In this document: in pieces, positions 11,498 through 19,629 of the stretch
Numbering within the stretch: position 1 is the stretch's first letter
How the letters are laid out: the number at the start of each line of letters is the position of its first letter
Source of the DNA: Hyphomicrobiales bacterium
GTDB taxonomy: Bacteria; Pseudomonadota; Alphaproteobacteria; Rhizobiales; Rhizobiaceae
Length of the DNA: 64,000 bases
Direction: 5' to 3'
NCBI GenBank assembly: GCA_900470965.1
Contig: UCCS01000108.1
Span: forward strand, 1-64,000
The notes under the pieces: generated by a model
Database searches by the model: none
The model's input: only the letters and a program-made list of their open reading frames with translations
What the model was told of the DNA's origin: nothing
Made by a program: the position numbers and the translations under genes

Positions 11498-12820
11498 TTA
11501 AGCCACGAACCTGTTAATCGCCGCCTCGATGGTCATCGTCTCGCGGGCGCCAGTCTTGCGGTCCTTCACTTCCACTTCGCCATTCGCGACCGCGCGCGGA
11601 CCGGCAATGATCTGGTACGGCACGCCGATCAGGTCGGCGGTCGCAAACTTGGTGCCGGCACGGTCGTCCGTGTCGTCATAGAGCACATCCTTGCCGGCCT
11701 TGGTCAGCGCCGCGTAGATCAGCTCGCAGGTGCCGTCGCAGGCCTCGTCGCCGGCCTTCATGTTGATGACCACGACATCGAAGGGCGCGACCGACTCCGG
11801 CCAGATGATTCCGTTCTCATCATGCGATGCTTCGATGATGGCGGGAACAAGGCGTGTCGGGCCGATACCGTAGGAACCCATGTGAACGGTATGTTCCTTG
11901 CCATCGGGACCTTGCACCTTCGCGCCCATCGGCTCGGAATACCTGGTACCGAAGTAGAAAATATGACCGACTTCGATGCCGCGCGCAGAAAGACGCTCGC
12001 CCTCCGGAATGGCGTTGAAGGCCGCCTCGTCATGCATCTCGGAGGTCGCGGCATAAAGCGACGTCCACTTGTTGAAAATCGACTTCAGGCCGTCGACGCT
12101 GTCGAAATCCGTATTTTCCACGGGAATGTCGAAATTGACGAAATCCTTATGGCAGAAAACCTCGGACTCGCCGGTGTCGGCGAGGATGATGAATTCATGG
12201 CTGAGATCGCCGCCGATCGGGCCGGTGTCGGCGCGCATCGGAATGGCGCGCAGGCCGAGACGATCGAAGGTGCGCAGATAGGCGGTGAACATCTTGTTGT
12301 AGGAATGTTCCGCACCTTCGCGCGTCAAGTCGAAGGAGTAAGCGTCCTTCATCATGAATTCGCGCGAGCGCATGGTGCCGAAGCGCGGACGGATCTCGTC
12401 ACGGAATTTCAGCTGGATGTGATAGAGATTGAGCGGCAGGTCCTTGTAGGACTTCACGGAGGAACGGAAGATATCCGTGATCACTTCTTCGTTGGTCGGG
12501 CCGTAGAGCATCGGCCGGTCCTGACGGTCTTTGATGCGTAGCATCTCCTTGCCATAGGCGTCGTAACGGCCACTCTCCTGCCAGAGTTCGGCCGACTGCA
12601 GCGTCGGCATCAGAAGCTCGATGGCGCCGGCGCGGTTCTGCTCCTCGCGGATGATGTTGTTGACCTTGTCCAGCACCTTCTTGCCGAGCGGCAGCCAGGA
12701 ATAGATGCCCTGCGACTGCTGGCGCACCATGCCGGAGCGCAGCATCAGCCGGTGAGAGACGATTTCCGCCTCCTTGGGGTTTTCCTTCAGGATGGGTATG
12801 AAAAAGCGGGACAGACGCAT
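11498..12820 (-). CDS. proS: Prolyl-tRNA synthetase, short alphaproteobacterial type
   Basis: 440 residues, class II synthetase charging tRNA-Pro. The N-terminal catalytic domain ('MRLSRFFIPILKENPKEAEIVSHRLMLRSGMVRQQSQGIYSWLPLGKKV', then 'RFRDEIRPRFGTMRSREFMMKDAYSF') runs directly into motif 3 and the anticodon-binding domain. The editing insertion of the ~570-residue E. coli enzyme is missing, which is normal in alphaproteobacteria. First gene of proS-lolC-lolD. The Shine-Dalgarno is weak. Confidence 0.95.
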   Translation of the reverse strand: MRLSRFFIPILKENPKEAEIVSHRLMLRSGMVRQQSQGIYSWLPLGKKVLDKVNNIIREEQNRAGAIELLMPTLQSAELWQESGRYDAYGKEMLRIKDRQDRPMLYGPTNEEVITDIFRSSVKSYKDLPLNLYHIQLKFRDEIRPRFGTMRSREFMMKDAYSFDLTREGAEHSYNKMFTAYLRTFDRLGLRAIPMRADTGPIGGDLSHEFIILADTGESEVFCHKDFVNFDIPVENTDFDSVDGLKSIFNKWTSLYAATSEMHDEAAFNAIPEGERLSARGIEVGHIFYFGTRYSEPMGAKVQGPDGKEHTVHMGSYGIGPTRLVPAIIEASHDENGIIWPESVAPFDVVVINMKAGDEACDGTCELIYAALTKAGKDVLYDDTDDRAGTKFATADLIGVPYQIIAGPRAVANGEVEVKDRKTGARETMTIEAAINRFVA

Positions 12821-13104
12821 GGCGGATTCCGGTACAGTTGAGACGCCGCTTACCCAAGCGGAATCGACGGCATTTGTTAAAGATGGGAGCGTTCATAGCC
12901 GCTTCGCGGCAGGAAGGAAACCCGCGACCGGTGCCAGCTGCCTCCCGCAGACGCATGTTAGCGCCCACAAATTGAGCAGGCGCGAAAAAGCGCGTATTTA
13001 TAAGGGCTTGAAGGCAAATCTTGTCAACAGAAAAATTTTGCGTGAGTGTAGCAAAAATGCAAAAAAAGCTAATGACAAAGCACAATCTTTGAGCTAGCTT
13101 TAGC
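12821..13104. other. Gene-free stretch upstream of proS
   Basis: No convincing ORF on either strand. AT-richer from ~13010 to 13100, where promoter elements for the proposed plus-strand sRNA are found (ATGACA 13072-13077, 17 bp, TAGCTT 13095-13100). The proS promoter must also lie here but no clear match was seen. Confidence 0.5.
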
Positions 13105-13251
13105 TCACAAAACAGGCAGGAAGGTTAAATTCTTGCCGAACTCGCGGTCAAGTCTTGGGAGGATCAGATCTTAGGCGCGCTCGTCGCTGCCCCGGTAACG
13201 GTTAAGGATCACGCGATAATTAAAACAAGGCTTTTAGCCTTGTTTTTTTTT
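13105..13251 (+). ncRNA. Probable trans-acting sRNA (alpha-r9/Smr9C-like by position and size)
   Basis: About 147 nt, bounded by a promoter-like element (ATGACA-17-TAGCTT) and a strong Rho-independent terminator (AACAAGGC-TTTTA-GCCTTGTT plus nine T). No ORF with a Shine-Dalgarno fits inside. Both neighbours are on the minus strand, so it is an independent unit. In Sinorhizobium meliloti an sRNA of ~149 nt (Smr9C) is, as I recall, next to proS, which matches this location. Sequence homology was not tested. Boundaries are +/-10 nt. Confidence 0.55.
13222..13251 (+). terminator. Rho-independent terminator of the sRNA
   Basis: Stem AACAAGGC/GCCTTGTT (8 bp) with loop TTTTA, followed by nine T on the plus strand. 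This is the clearest textbook terminator in the window, and no protein gene precedes it on this strand. Confidence 0.85.
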
Positions 13252-13412
13252 GCTTTTCCGGCTTCCAACATTCCCGAAAAACCAAGCTCGCCTTTCGTAA
13301 GGTAAGTCCGCCTTCCGTTACGCAAGCTCTTTGCCTCACTTGCATGACGTCCGTATGACAGATTTTTCGCGGTTGCATTTACATCTGCTCAAAGATTGAG
13401 CAAAAGCCATCC

Positions 13413-13688
13413 CTAATAGAAGCTAGGCCCTATTTGTGGAAGTGCATCGAAGCCGAGACCGAAATAGGTCGAGCAGATATACCAGAAGCCATAAATTGCA
13501 CCTGAAACGAGCGTCGTCAGCGAAAAGACAAAAAACGGACGAAAACGGGTCGGCGCGCTGGGCACGGTACCCAGCACAACATCATTATCGTCCGCCTGGG
13601 TGCGCAGGCCGATCGGCAGCACGGCGAAAAGCGTGATCCACCAGATGATGAAATAGACTGCGAATCCCTGGAGGAAGGCCTGAAACAT
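13413..13688 (-). CDS. DUF1467 small membrane protein
   Basis: 91 residues with two hydrophobic helices: 'FLQGFAVYFIIWWITLFAVLPIGL' near the N-terminus and 'FFVFSLTTLVSGAIYGFWYICSTYFGL'. The 'IWWITLFAVLPIGLRTQ' block is typical of DUF1467 proteins, found next to mce and rnj in alphaproteobacteria. Function unknown. Last gene of the long nuo-birA-rnj-mce string (110-bp gap after mce). Confidence 0.8.
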   Translation of the reverse strand: MFQAFLQGFAVYFIIWWITLFAVLPIGLRTQADDNDVVLGTVPSAPTRFRPFFVFSLTTLVSGAIYGFWYICSTYFGLGFDALPQIGPSFY

Positions 13689-13798
13689 CTTGGTTCCCGT
13701 CGATATGGTGCCTTGGCGGCAGGTTTTGGCTGCTTATAAGGCGGAATGGCCGCGAGTTCAAAGGCGGTGAACAGTTTAGGTCACTCTGACGCAGAGCT

Positions 13799-14206
13799 TC
13801 AGACCTGTTCCAGCTCGATCAATGTACCGAAGAAGTCCTTCGGGTGGAGGAAAAGCACCGGCTTGCCATGCGCGCCAATCTTCGGCTCGCCATTGCCAAG
13901 CACCCTCGCCCCCGATGCCGTTAACCGATCGCGGGCGGCGAGGATATCGGCGACCTCGTAGCAGATGTGGTGCATTCCGCCCGACGGGTTCTTCTCGAGG
14001 AAGGCCGCAATGGGTGAGGCTTCACCGAGCGGCTCCAGCAGTTCCACCTTGGTATTCGGCAGTTCCACGAAAACGACCGTCACGCCATGCGCCGGTAGTG
14101 CTTGCGGCTGCGAGACCGCTGCCCCCAGAGTGTCGCGATAGCTCGCGACTGCGGCGGCCAGATCAGGCACGGCGATGGCGATATGGTTCACCCGGCCAAG
14201 CATCAT
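13799..14206 (-). CDS. mce: Methylmalonyl-CoA epimerase
   Basis: 135 residues, glyoxalase/VOC fold. 'NHIAIAVPDLAAAVASYRDTLGA' and 'GMHHICYEV' carry the metal-binding His residues, 'TKVELLEPLG' and 'FFGTLIELEQ' the Glu residues. It interconverts (R)- and (S)-methylmalonyl-CoA in propionyl-CoA breakdown. Its ATG overlaps the stop of rnj (TGATG), so translation is coupled. Confidence 0.9.
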   Translation of the reverse strand: MMLGRVNHIAIAVPDLAAAVASYRDTLGAAVSQPQALPAHGVTVVFVELPNTKVELLEPLGEASPIAAFLEKNPSGGMHHICYEVADILAARDRLTASGARVLGNGEPKIGAHGKPVLFLHPKDFFGTLIELEQV

Positions 14207-15876
14207 CAGACCCTGGTGATGAAGACCGTGACGAGAGGCTTCTTGCCCCAGGTATGATTGGCGGCAGCGCGCACGGCGCGGCGCAGGGCCTCCTGTACCA
14301 TGTCGATATCCTTGCGGCGGGCGCGTGGAATGCTCTCGAACGCTCCGATCGCGGCGTCGAACAGCCCATCTTCCATATCCTCGCCCTCGTCGTCATAGAC
14401 CGGCAGGCCGATCGCCACGAGATCGGGCTCGCCGATGATGTCGTAGCGGCTGTCGAGCACGATGCTCAGGGCGACATGGCCGACATAGGAAAGCTTCTTG
14501 CGCTCGCCGATACCCATCTCATCGAAGTCACCGATCAGCGACCCATCCTTGTAGATGCGGCCATGCGGCGCTTCGTCGATCACCTCCACCGGTCCCGGTG
14601 CAAGCCTGAGCACATCACCGTTTCGCACGCGCGGCACCGTCGGAATGCCCGACTGTTCGGCAAGCTCCTTATGCGCCGTCAGATGCGTTGCCTCGCCATG
14701 TACGGGCACAACGACTTTTGGCCGTGTCCACTCGTACATCTTCTGCAACTCGTTGCGGCGCGGATGGCCGGAGACATGCACCAGCGCCTCTGTGTCGGTA
14801 ATGATGTGAACGCCCTGCTCCACCAGACCGTTCTTGATGTCCTGGATCGCCTTCTCGTTACCGGGGATGGCACGCGAGGAGAAGACAACGATATCGCCGG
14901 CGGTGAACGCCACATTGCGCATCTCGTCACGGGAGAGCTTGGCAAGGGCAGCGCGCGGCTCGCCCTGACTGCCGGTGAGGATCACCACGACCTTGTCACG
15001 CGGGATGAAGCCGTAATCTTCCTCGGAAATGAAGGGCTTTACGCCTTCCAGCAGGCCGATGTCCTGAGCAACGTCGCACACACGCTTCAGCGAGCTTCCG
15101 AGCAGCAGCACTTCGCGACCGGCGGCTTCGGCGGCTTCGGCGACAGTGCGGATACGGCCGACATTCGAGGAGAAGGTGGTAATTGCCACACGTCCTTCGG
15201 CATTCTCGATGATCTTGCGCAAGCTCTCCGAGACATCCTTCTCGGAGGGCGAAACGCCGTCACGCAGCGCATTGGTGGAGTCGCAGAGCAACGCCAGCAC
15301 GCCCTCATCGCCAATCTGACGGAAGCGCGCCTCGTCGGTCAGCGGTCCGAGCGACGGCTCATGGTCGATCTTCCAGTCGCCGGTGTGGATGACATTGCCG
15401 AGCGGCGTGCGGATCACCAACGACATGGGCTCGGGGATCGAGTGATTGACGGCGACACCCTCGATGCTGAAGGGGCCGACATTGATCGTATCGCCGGCCT
15501 TGAAGATCGTCACCGGTACTTCGCCGATCGCATCCTTCTCGAAATTGCGCTTGGCTTCCAGCAAGCCGGCCGTGAAGGGCGAGGCATAGACCGGCACGTT
15601 GAGGCCCGGCCAGAGATCGGCGAGCGCGCCATAGTGATCCTCATGGGCGTGGGTGATGATGATCGCCTTGAGGTTCTTGCGCTCATTGGCAAGGAAGCGG
15701 ATATCCGGCAGGACGAGATCGACACCCGGCAGATCCGGCCCCGGAAAGGTTACGCCGCAATCCACCATGATCCACTGGCGATGATCCGCCGGGCCGTAGC
15801 CGTACAGCGCGAGATTCATGCCGATCTCGCCGACGCCGCCCAGGGGCAGAAATACCAGTTCGTCCTGTTTCGCCAT
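14206..15876 (-). CDS. rnj: Ribonuclease J
   Basis: 556 residues. Metallo-beta-lactamase core with the metal motif 'THAHEDHYGAL', beta-CASP domain, and the C-terminal part. It matures and degrades RNA (5'-3' exo and endo), including 16S rRNA and mRNA in rhizobia. The ATG at 15876 (MAKQDELVF) is preferred. A GTG at 15894 that overlaps the birA stop (TAGTG) would add six residues, and cannot be excluded because it has the better translational-coupling geometry. Confidence 0.93.
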   Translation of the reverse strand: MAKQDELVFLPLGGVGEIGMNLALYGYGPADHRQWIMVDCGVTFPGPDLPGVDLVLPDIRFLANERKNLKAIIITHAHEDHYGALADLWPGLNVPVYASPFTAGLLEAKRNFEKDAIGEVPVTIFKAGDTINVGPFSIEGVAVNHSIPEPMSLVIRTPLGNVIHTGDWKIDHEPSLGPLTDEARFRQIGDEGVLALLCDSTNALRDGVSPSEKDVSESLRKIIENAEGRVAITTFSSNVGRIRTVAEAAEAAGREVLLLGSSLKRVCDVAQDIGLLEGVKPFISEEDYGFIPRDKVVVILTGSQGEPRAALAKLSRDEMRNVAFTAGDIVVFSSRAIPGNEKAIQDIKNGLVEQGVHIITDTEALVHVSGHPRRNELQKMYEWTRPKVVVPVHGEATHLTAHKELAEQSGIPTVPRVRNGDVLRLAPGPVEVIDEAPHGRIYKDGSLIGDFDEMGIGERKKLSYVGHVALSIVLDSRYDIIGEPDLVAIGLPVYDDEGEDMEDGLFDAAIGAFESIPRARRKDIDMVQEALRRAVRAAANHTWGKKPLVTVFITRV

Positions 15877-15893
15877 AATGTTTGTTTTTTCCA

Positions 15894-16658
15894 CTATCCA
15901 AAGAATACATCGCCGGCCGCAATCGGCATTATCCTGCCTGCGCCGGTATCGAGCATCAACAGGCCATTATCATCTATTCCGGCGAAATATCCTGAAATCG
16001 ACCTGTCGGGCAGATTCACGGTTATCTTTTCGCCAATGCCGCAGGCAACCGCACGCCATAGCGCCGTGACCTCGCTTATACCCTGCCCCTCGTCCCAGAT
16101 ATCCAGCACTTCGGTCATCGACGCAAAGAGGTGGGCGAAGAGTTCTTCGGGCGAAGCCGCACTTCCCTGATCACGCAGGCAGGTCACCGGATAGATTGGG
16201 TTGTCCGGCATGACGGATACATTGATGCCGATACCGATCACCACGGCATGGCGACCATCCGCCAGCCGTTCGCCTTCCACGAGGATGCCGCAGGTCTTCT
16301 TGCGGCCGATCAGGATATCGTTCGGCCATTTCACTTCCAGCGGCTCGGCGCCCGGCGGCAACACGCTTCGGATCGCCTGATGCACGGCGACCGCGATTGC
16401 CAGCGGCAGGGAGGCAAGGCGCTCCATAGGCGCCGGATCGATCAGAAGAAGGGAGGCGTAGAGATTGCCGCGCTCGGAAACCCAGGGACGGCCCCGACGG
16501 CCGCGGCCGCCGGTCTGTCTTTCGGCGGTCACCCAGAGCAGACCGCCATCCCCTGCCCGAGCCCGGGCAAGGCATTCCGTGTTGGTCGACGACGTATCCG
16601 ACAAGGCCTCGTGCCTGATATCGCCGAGCGATATCCGGCGCCGCTTGTCGGAAGCCAT
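15894..16658 (-). CDS. birA: Biotin-[acetyl-CoA carboxylase] ligase
   Basis: 254 residues, ligase domain only, without the N-terminal DNA-binding domain of E. coli BirA, so it should not act as a repressor. Motifs: 'TNTECLARA', 'GRGRRGRPWVSERGNLY' (biotinyl-AMP loop) and 'EVKWPNDILIGRKK'. It attaches biotin to carboxylases such as AccB and pyruvate carboxylase. Start ATG overlaps the nuoN stop (TGATG). Confidence 0.92.
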   Translation of the reverse strand: MASDKRRRISLGDIRHEALSDTSSTNTECLARARAGDGGLLWVTAERQTGGRGRRGRPWVSERGNLYASLLLIDPAPMERLASLPLAIAVAVHQAIRSVLPPGAEPLEVKWPNDILIGRKKTCGILVEGERLADGRHAVVIGIGINVSVMPDNPIYPVTCLRDQGSAASPEELFAHLFASMTEVLDIWDEGQGISEVTALWRAVACGIGEKITVNLPDRSISGYFAGIDDNGLLMLDTGAGRIMPIAAGDVFFG

Positions 16659-18103
16659 CAGAACAGCGTTGCCGCAGCGAGCTCTGCCGCACCACCGATC
16701 GGACCGCCGATGAGAACATAGGCAGCGACGAAGAGGCCGGAGAGACCGAAGACGAGGCGCAGCGAACCGGAAACGCGGGCGAACTCGCCGGTCGCCTCAT
16801 CGAACCACATCAGCTTGATGACGCGCAGATAGTAGTAAGCGCCGACGACCGAAGCCAGGACACCGATGACGGCAAGCGCATAGAGCTTGGCTTCGATGGC
16901 GGCGACGAAGACGAAGTACTTCGCAAAGAAGCCAGCGAGCGGCGGGATACCGGCAAGCGAGAACATCAGTGCGGTCAGCACGACAGCCATGAAGGGGTTC
17001 GTCGTCGACAGGCCGGCGAGATCGCTGACATTCTCGACAACCGTACCGTCCTTGCGGCGCATCGACATGATGATGGCGAAGGAGCCGAGGGTCATGACCA
17101 TGTAGATCGCCATGTAGAGTATGACGCCTGTGACACCCGTCTGGTTGCCGGCTGCGAGGCCGACCAGTGCATAACCCATGTGACCAATCGAGGAATAGGC
17201 CATCAGTCGCTTGATGTTCTTCTGGCCGATGGCGGCAAACGAACCGAGCAGCATGGAAGCGATCGAAATGAAGACGATGACCTGCTGCCAGTCGGTCAGC
17301 ACCGGCTCGAAGGCGGTGATGACGATACGGGTCATCATCGCCATGGCGGCAACCTTCGGTGCGCTCGCCAGGAAGGCAGTGACCGGGGTCGGCGCGCCTT
17401 CATAAACGTCCGGCGTCCACATGTGGAACGGAACGGCCGAGATCTTGAAGGCGATGCCGGCGAGGATGAAGACGAGGCCGAAGATCAGGCCGAGCGAGCG
17501 TGCTCCTTCGACCGTGAGCGCCTGGGCAACCTCGGCGAAATGCGTGTGACCGGTGAAGCCGTAGACCAGCGACATGCCGTAGAGCAGCATGCCCGAGGAA
17601 AGCGCGCCAAGGACGAAATACTTCAGGCCGGCTTCGGTCGACTTCAGGCTGTCGCGGTTGATCGCAGCGATGACGTAGATCGCCAGAGACTGCAGTTCGA
17701 GGCCGAGGTAGAGCGCGATCAGATCATTTGCCGAGATCATCAGCATGATGCCGAGCGTGCAGAGCACCAGGAGAACCGGGAACTCGAACTTGTCGAGCTG
17801 GTTTTCCCGCGCATGACCCATCGACATGAACAGCGCGACCAGAGAACCGATCAGGGCCAGCACCTTCATGAAGCGTGCAAAGCCGTCGGCGAGATAGACG
17901 CCGCCATAGGCAAGGCCGTCGCCGGGAACGAAGATCAGCCACAGGCCCGAGATGGCAATCACGATCATCGCCAGCGCGCTGACGAGCGGACCGGACCGCT
18001 CGCCCGAGAAAACGCCGATCATGAGCAGCAGAAGGGCACCGATCGCGAGGATGATTTCCGGCGCGGACAGGTACAGGCTCAGGGAGATTGTTTCAGCAGT
18101 CAT
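16658..18103 (-). CDS. nuoN: NADH-quinone oxidoreductase subunit N
   Basis: 481 residues, about 14 membrane helices, antiporter-like proton channel of complex I. 'GLELQSLAIYVIAA' carries the conserved Glu region and 'KISAVPFHMWTPDVYEGAPTPVTAFLASAPKVAAMA' the conserved Lys region. Last nuo gene; stop overlaps birA start. 14 bp downstream of nuoM. Confidence 0.97.
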   Translation of the reverse strand: MTAETISLSLYLSAPEIILAIGALLLLMIGVFSGERSGPLVSALAMIVIAISGLWLIFVPGDGLAYGGVYLADGFARFMKVLALIGSLVALFMSMGHARENQLDKFEFPVLLVLCTLGIMLMISANDLIALYLGLELQSLAIYVIAAINRDSLKSTEAGLKYFVLGALSSGMLLYGMSLVYGFTGHTHFAEVAQALTVEGARSLGLIFGLVFILAGIAFKISAVPFHMWTPDVYEGAPTPVTAFLASAPKVAAMAMMTRIVITAFEPVLTDWQQVIVFISIASMLLGSFAAIGQKNIKRLMAYSSIGHMGYALVGLAAGNQTGVTGVILYMAIYMVMTLGSFAIIMSMRRKDGTVVENVSDLAGLSTTNPFMAVVLTALMFSLAGIPPLAGFFAKYFVFVAAIEAKLYALAVIGVLASVVGAYYYLRVIKLMWFDEATGEFARVSGSLRLVFGLSGLFVAAYVLIGGPIGGAAELAAATLF

Positions 18104-18117
18104 GTCCTAAAGTCCCG

Positions 18118-19629
18118 TCATTTCATCGACAGCGCAACATTCTGCGCTGCCTGCACTGCGGCCGAATAGCTGTTGATCAGATGGTCTACCGAAGCTGCGG
18201 TCGCATCGAAGACCGGAGCCGGATAGACGCCGAAGAAAATAGTGAGCGCGACCAGCGGATAAAGGATGACCTTTTCACGCGGCGAAAGGTCGAGCAGAGC
18301 CTTCAGCTTTTCCTTCTCCAGCGCACCGAAGATCACCCGGCGATAAAGCCAGAGCGCATAGGCAGCCGAGAGGATGACACCGGTGGCGGCAAAGAGCGCA
18401 ACCCAGGTGTTGGCGCGGAAGACACCGATCAGCGTCAGGAATTCGCCGATGAAGCCCGAAGTGCCCGGCAGGCCGACATTGGCCATAGTGAAGACCATGA
18501 AGGCCACGGCATATTTCGGCATGTTGTTGACCAGACCGCCGTAAGCCGCGATCTCGCGGGTGTGGGTACGGTCATAGACGACACCGACGCAGAGGAAGAG
18601 CGCGCCCGAGACGATGCCGTGCGACAGCATCTGAAAGATCGAACCCTGCAGGCCCTGAGCGTTCGCCGCGAAAATGCCCATGGTCACGTAGCCCATGTGA
18701 GCGACCGAGGAATAGGCGATCAGCTTCTTGATGTCGTCCTGCATCATCGCGACCAGCGAGGTGTAGATGATAGCGATAACGGACAGCGCGAACACGAGCG
18801 GCGCGAAATGATCCGAAGCGACCGGGAACATGCCGATCGAGAAGCGGATCAGGCCGTAGCCGCCGAGCTTCAGAAGCACGCCTGCCAGGATGACGGAACC
18901 GGCCGTCGGCGCCTGGACGTGTGCGTCGGGGAGCCAGGTATGGACCGGCCACATCGGCATTTTCACCGCGAAGGACGCGAAGAAGGCAAGCCACAGCCAG
19001 GTCTGCATTGCCGGCGGGAACTTGTAGGCCAGCAGCGCGGTGATGTCAGTCGTGCCGGCCTGCCAGTACATGGCCATGATGGCGAGCAGCATCAGCACCG
19101 AGCCGAGCAGCGTGTAGAGGAAGAACTTGTAGCTCGCATAGACGCGGTTCGCACCGCCCCAGACGCCGATAATCAGGAACATCGGAATGAGGCCGCCTTC
19201 GAAGAAGACGTAGAAGAGAACGATATCGAGCGAGACGAAGACACCGACCATCATCACTTCAAGGATGAGGAAGGCGATCATGTATTCCTTCAGGCGCTTC
19301 TCGATCGAGAGCCAGCTTGCGAGCACGCAGAAGGGCATCAAGAAGGTCGAGAGGATGATGAACAGCATGGAGATGCCGTCGACACCGACATGGTAGCCGA
19401 TGCCGGTGCCGAGCCAACTATGTTGCTCGATCATCTGGAAGCCCGGATTGGCGTTGTCAAAGCCGATCCAGATGAAGAGCGAGAGGATGAAGGTGAAAAC
19501 CGTGGTGATCAAGGAGATCCACAGCACGTTCTTGCGGCCGTTCTCGGTTTCGCCGTTCATCAGCAACAGGAGCACCACGCCGACGAGCGGCAGGAAGGTG
19601 ACCGTTGAAAGAATAGGCCAATCGGTCAT
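18118..19629 (-). CDS. nuoM: NADH-quinone oxidoreductase subunit M
   Basis: 503 residues, antiporter-like membrane subunit. 'EVMMVGVFVSLDIVLFYVFFEGGLIPMFLIIG' contains the key Glu and 'KMPMWPVHTWLPDAHVQAPTAGSVILAG' the conserved proton-channel segment. ATG overlaps the nuoL stop (TGATG). Confidence 0.97.
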   Translation of the reverse strand: MTDWPILSTVTFLPLVGVVLLLLMNGETENGRKNVLWISLITTVFTFILSLFIWIGFDNANPGFQMIEQHSWLGTGIGYHVGVDGISMLFIILSTFLMPFCVLASWLSIEKRLKEYMIAFLILEVMMVGVFVSLDIVLFYVFFEGGLIPMFLIIGVWGGANRVYASYKFFLYTLLGSVLMLLAIMAMYWQAGTTDITALLAYKFPPAMQTWLWLAFFASFAVKMPMWPVHTWLPDAHVQAPTAGSVILAGVLLKLGGYGLIRFSIGMFPVASDHFAPLVFALSVIAIIYTSLVAMMQDDIKKLIAYSSVAHMGYVTMGIFAANAQGLQGSIFQMLSHGIVSGALFLCVGVVYDRTHTREIAAYGGLVNNMPKYAVAFMVFTMANVGLPGTSGFIGEFLTLIGVFRANTWVALFAATGVILSAAYALWLYRRVIFGALEKEKLKALLDLSPREKVILYPLVALTIFFGVYPAPVFDATAASVDHLINSYSAAVQAAQNVALSMK

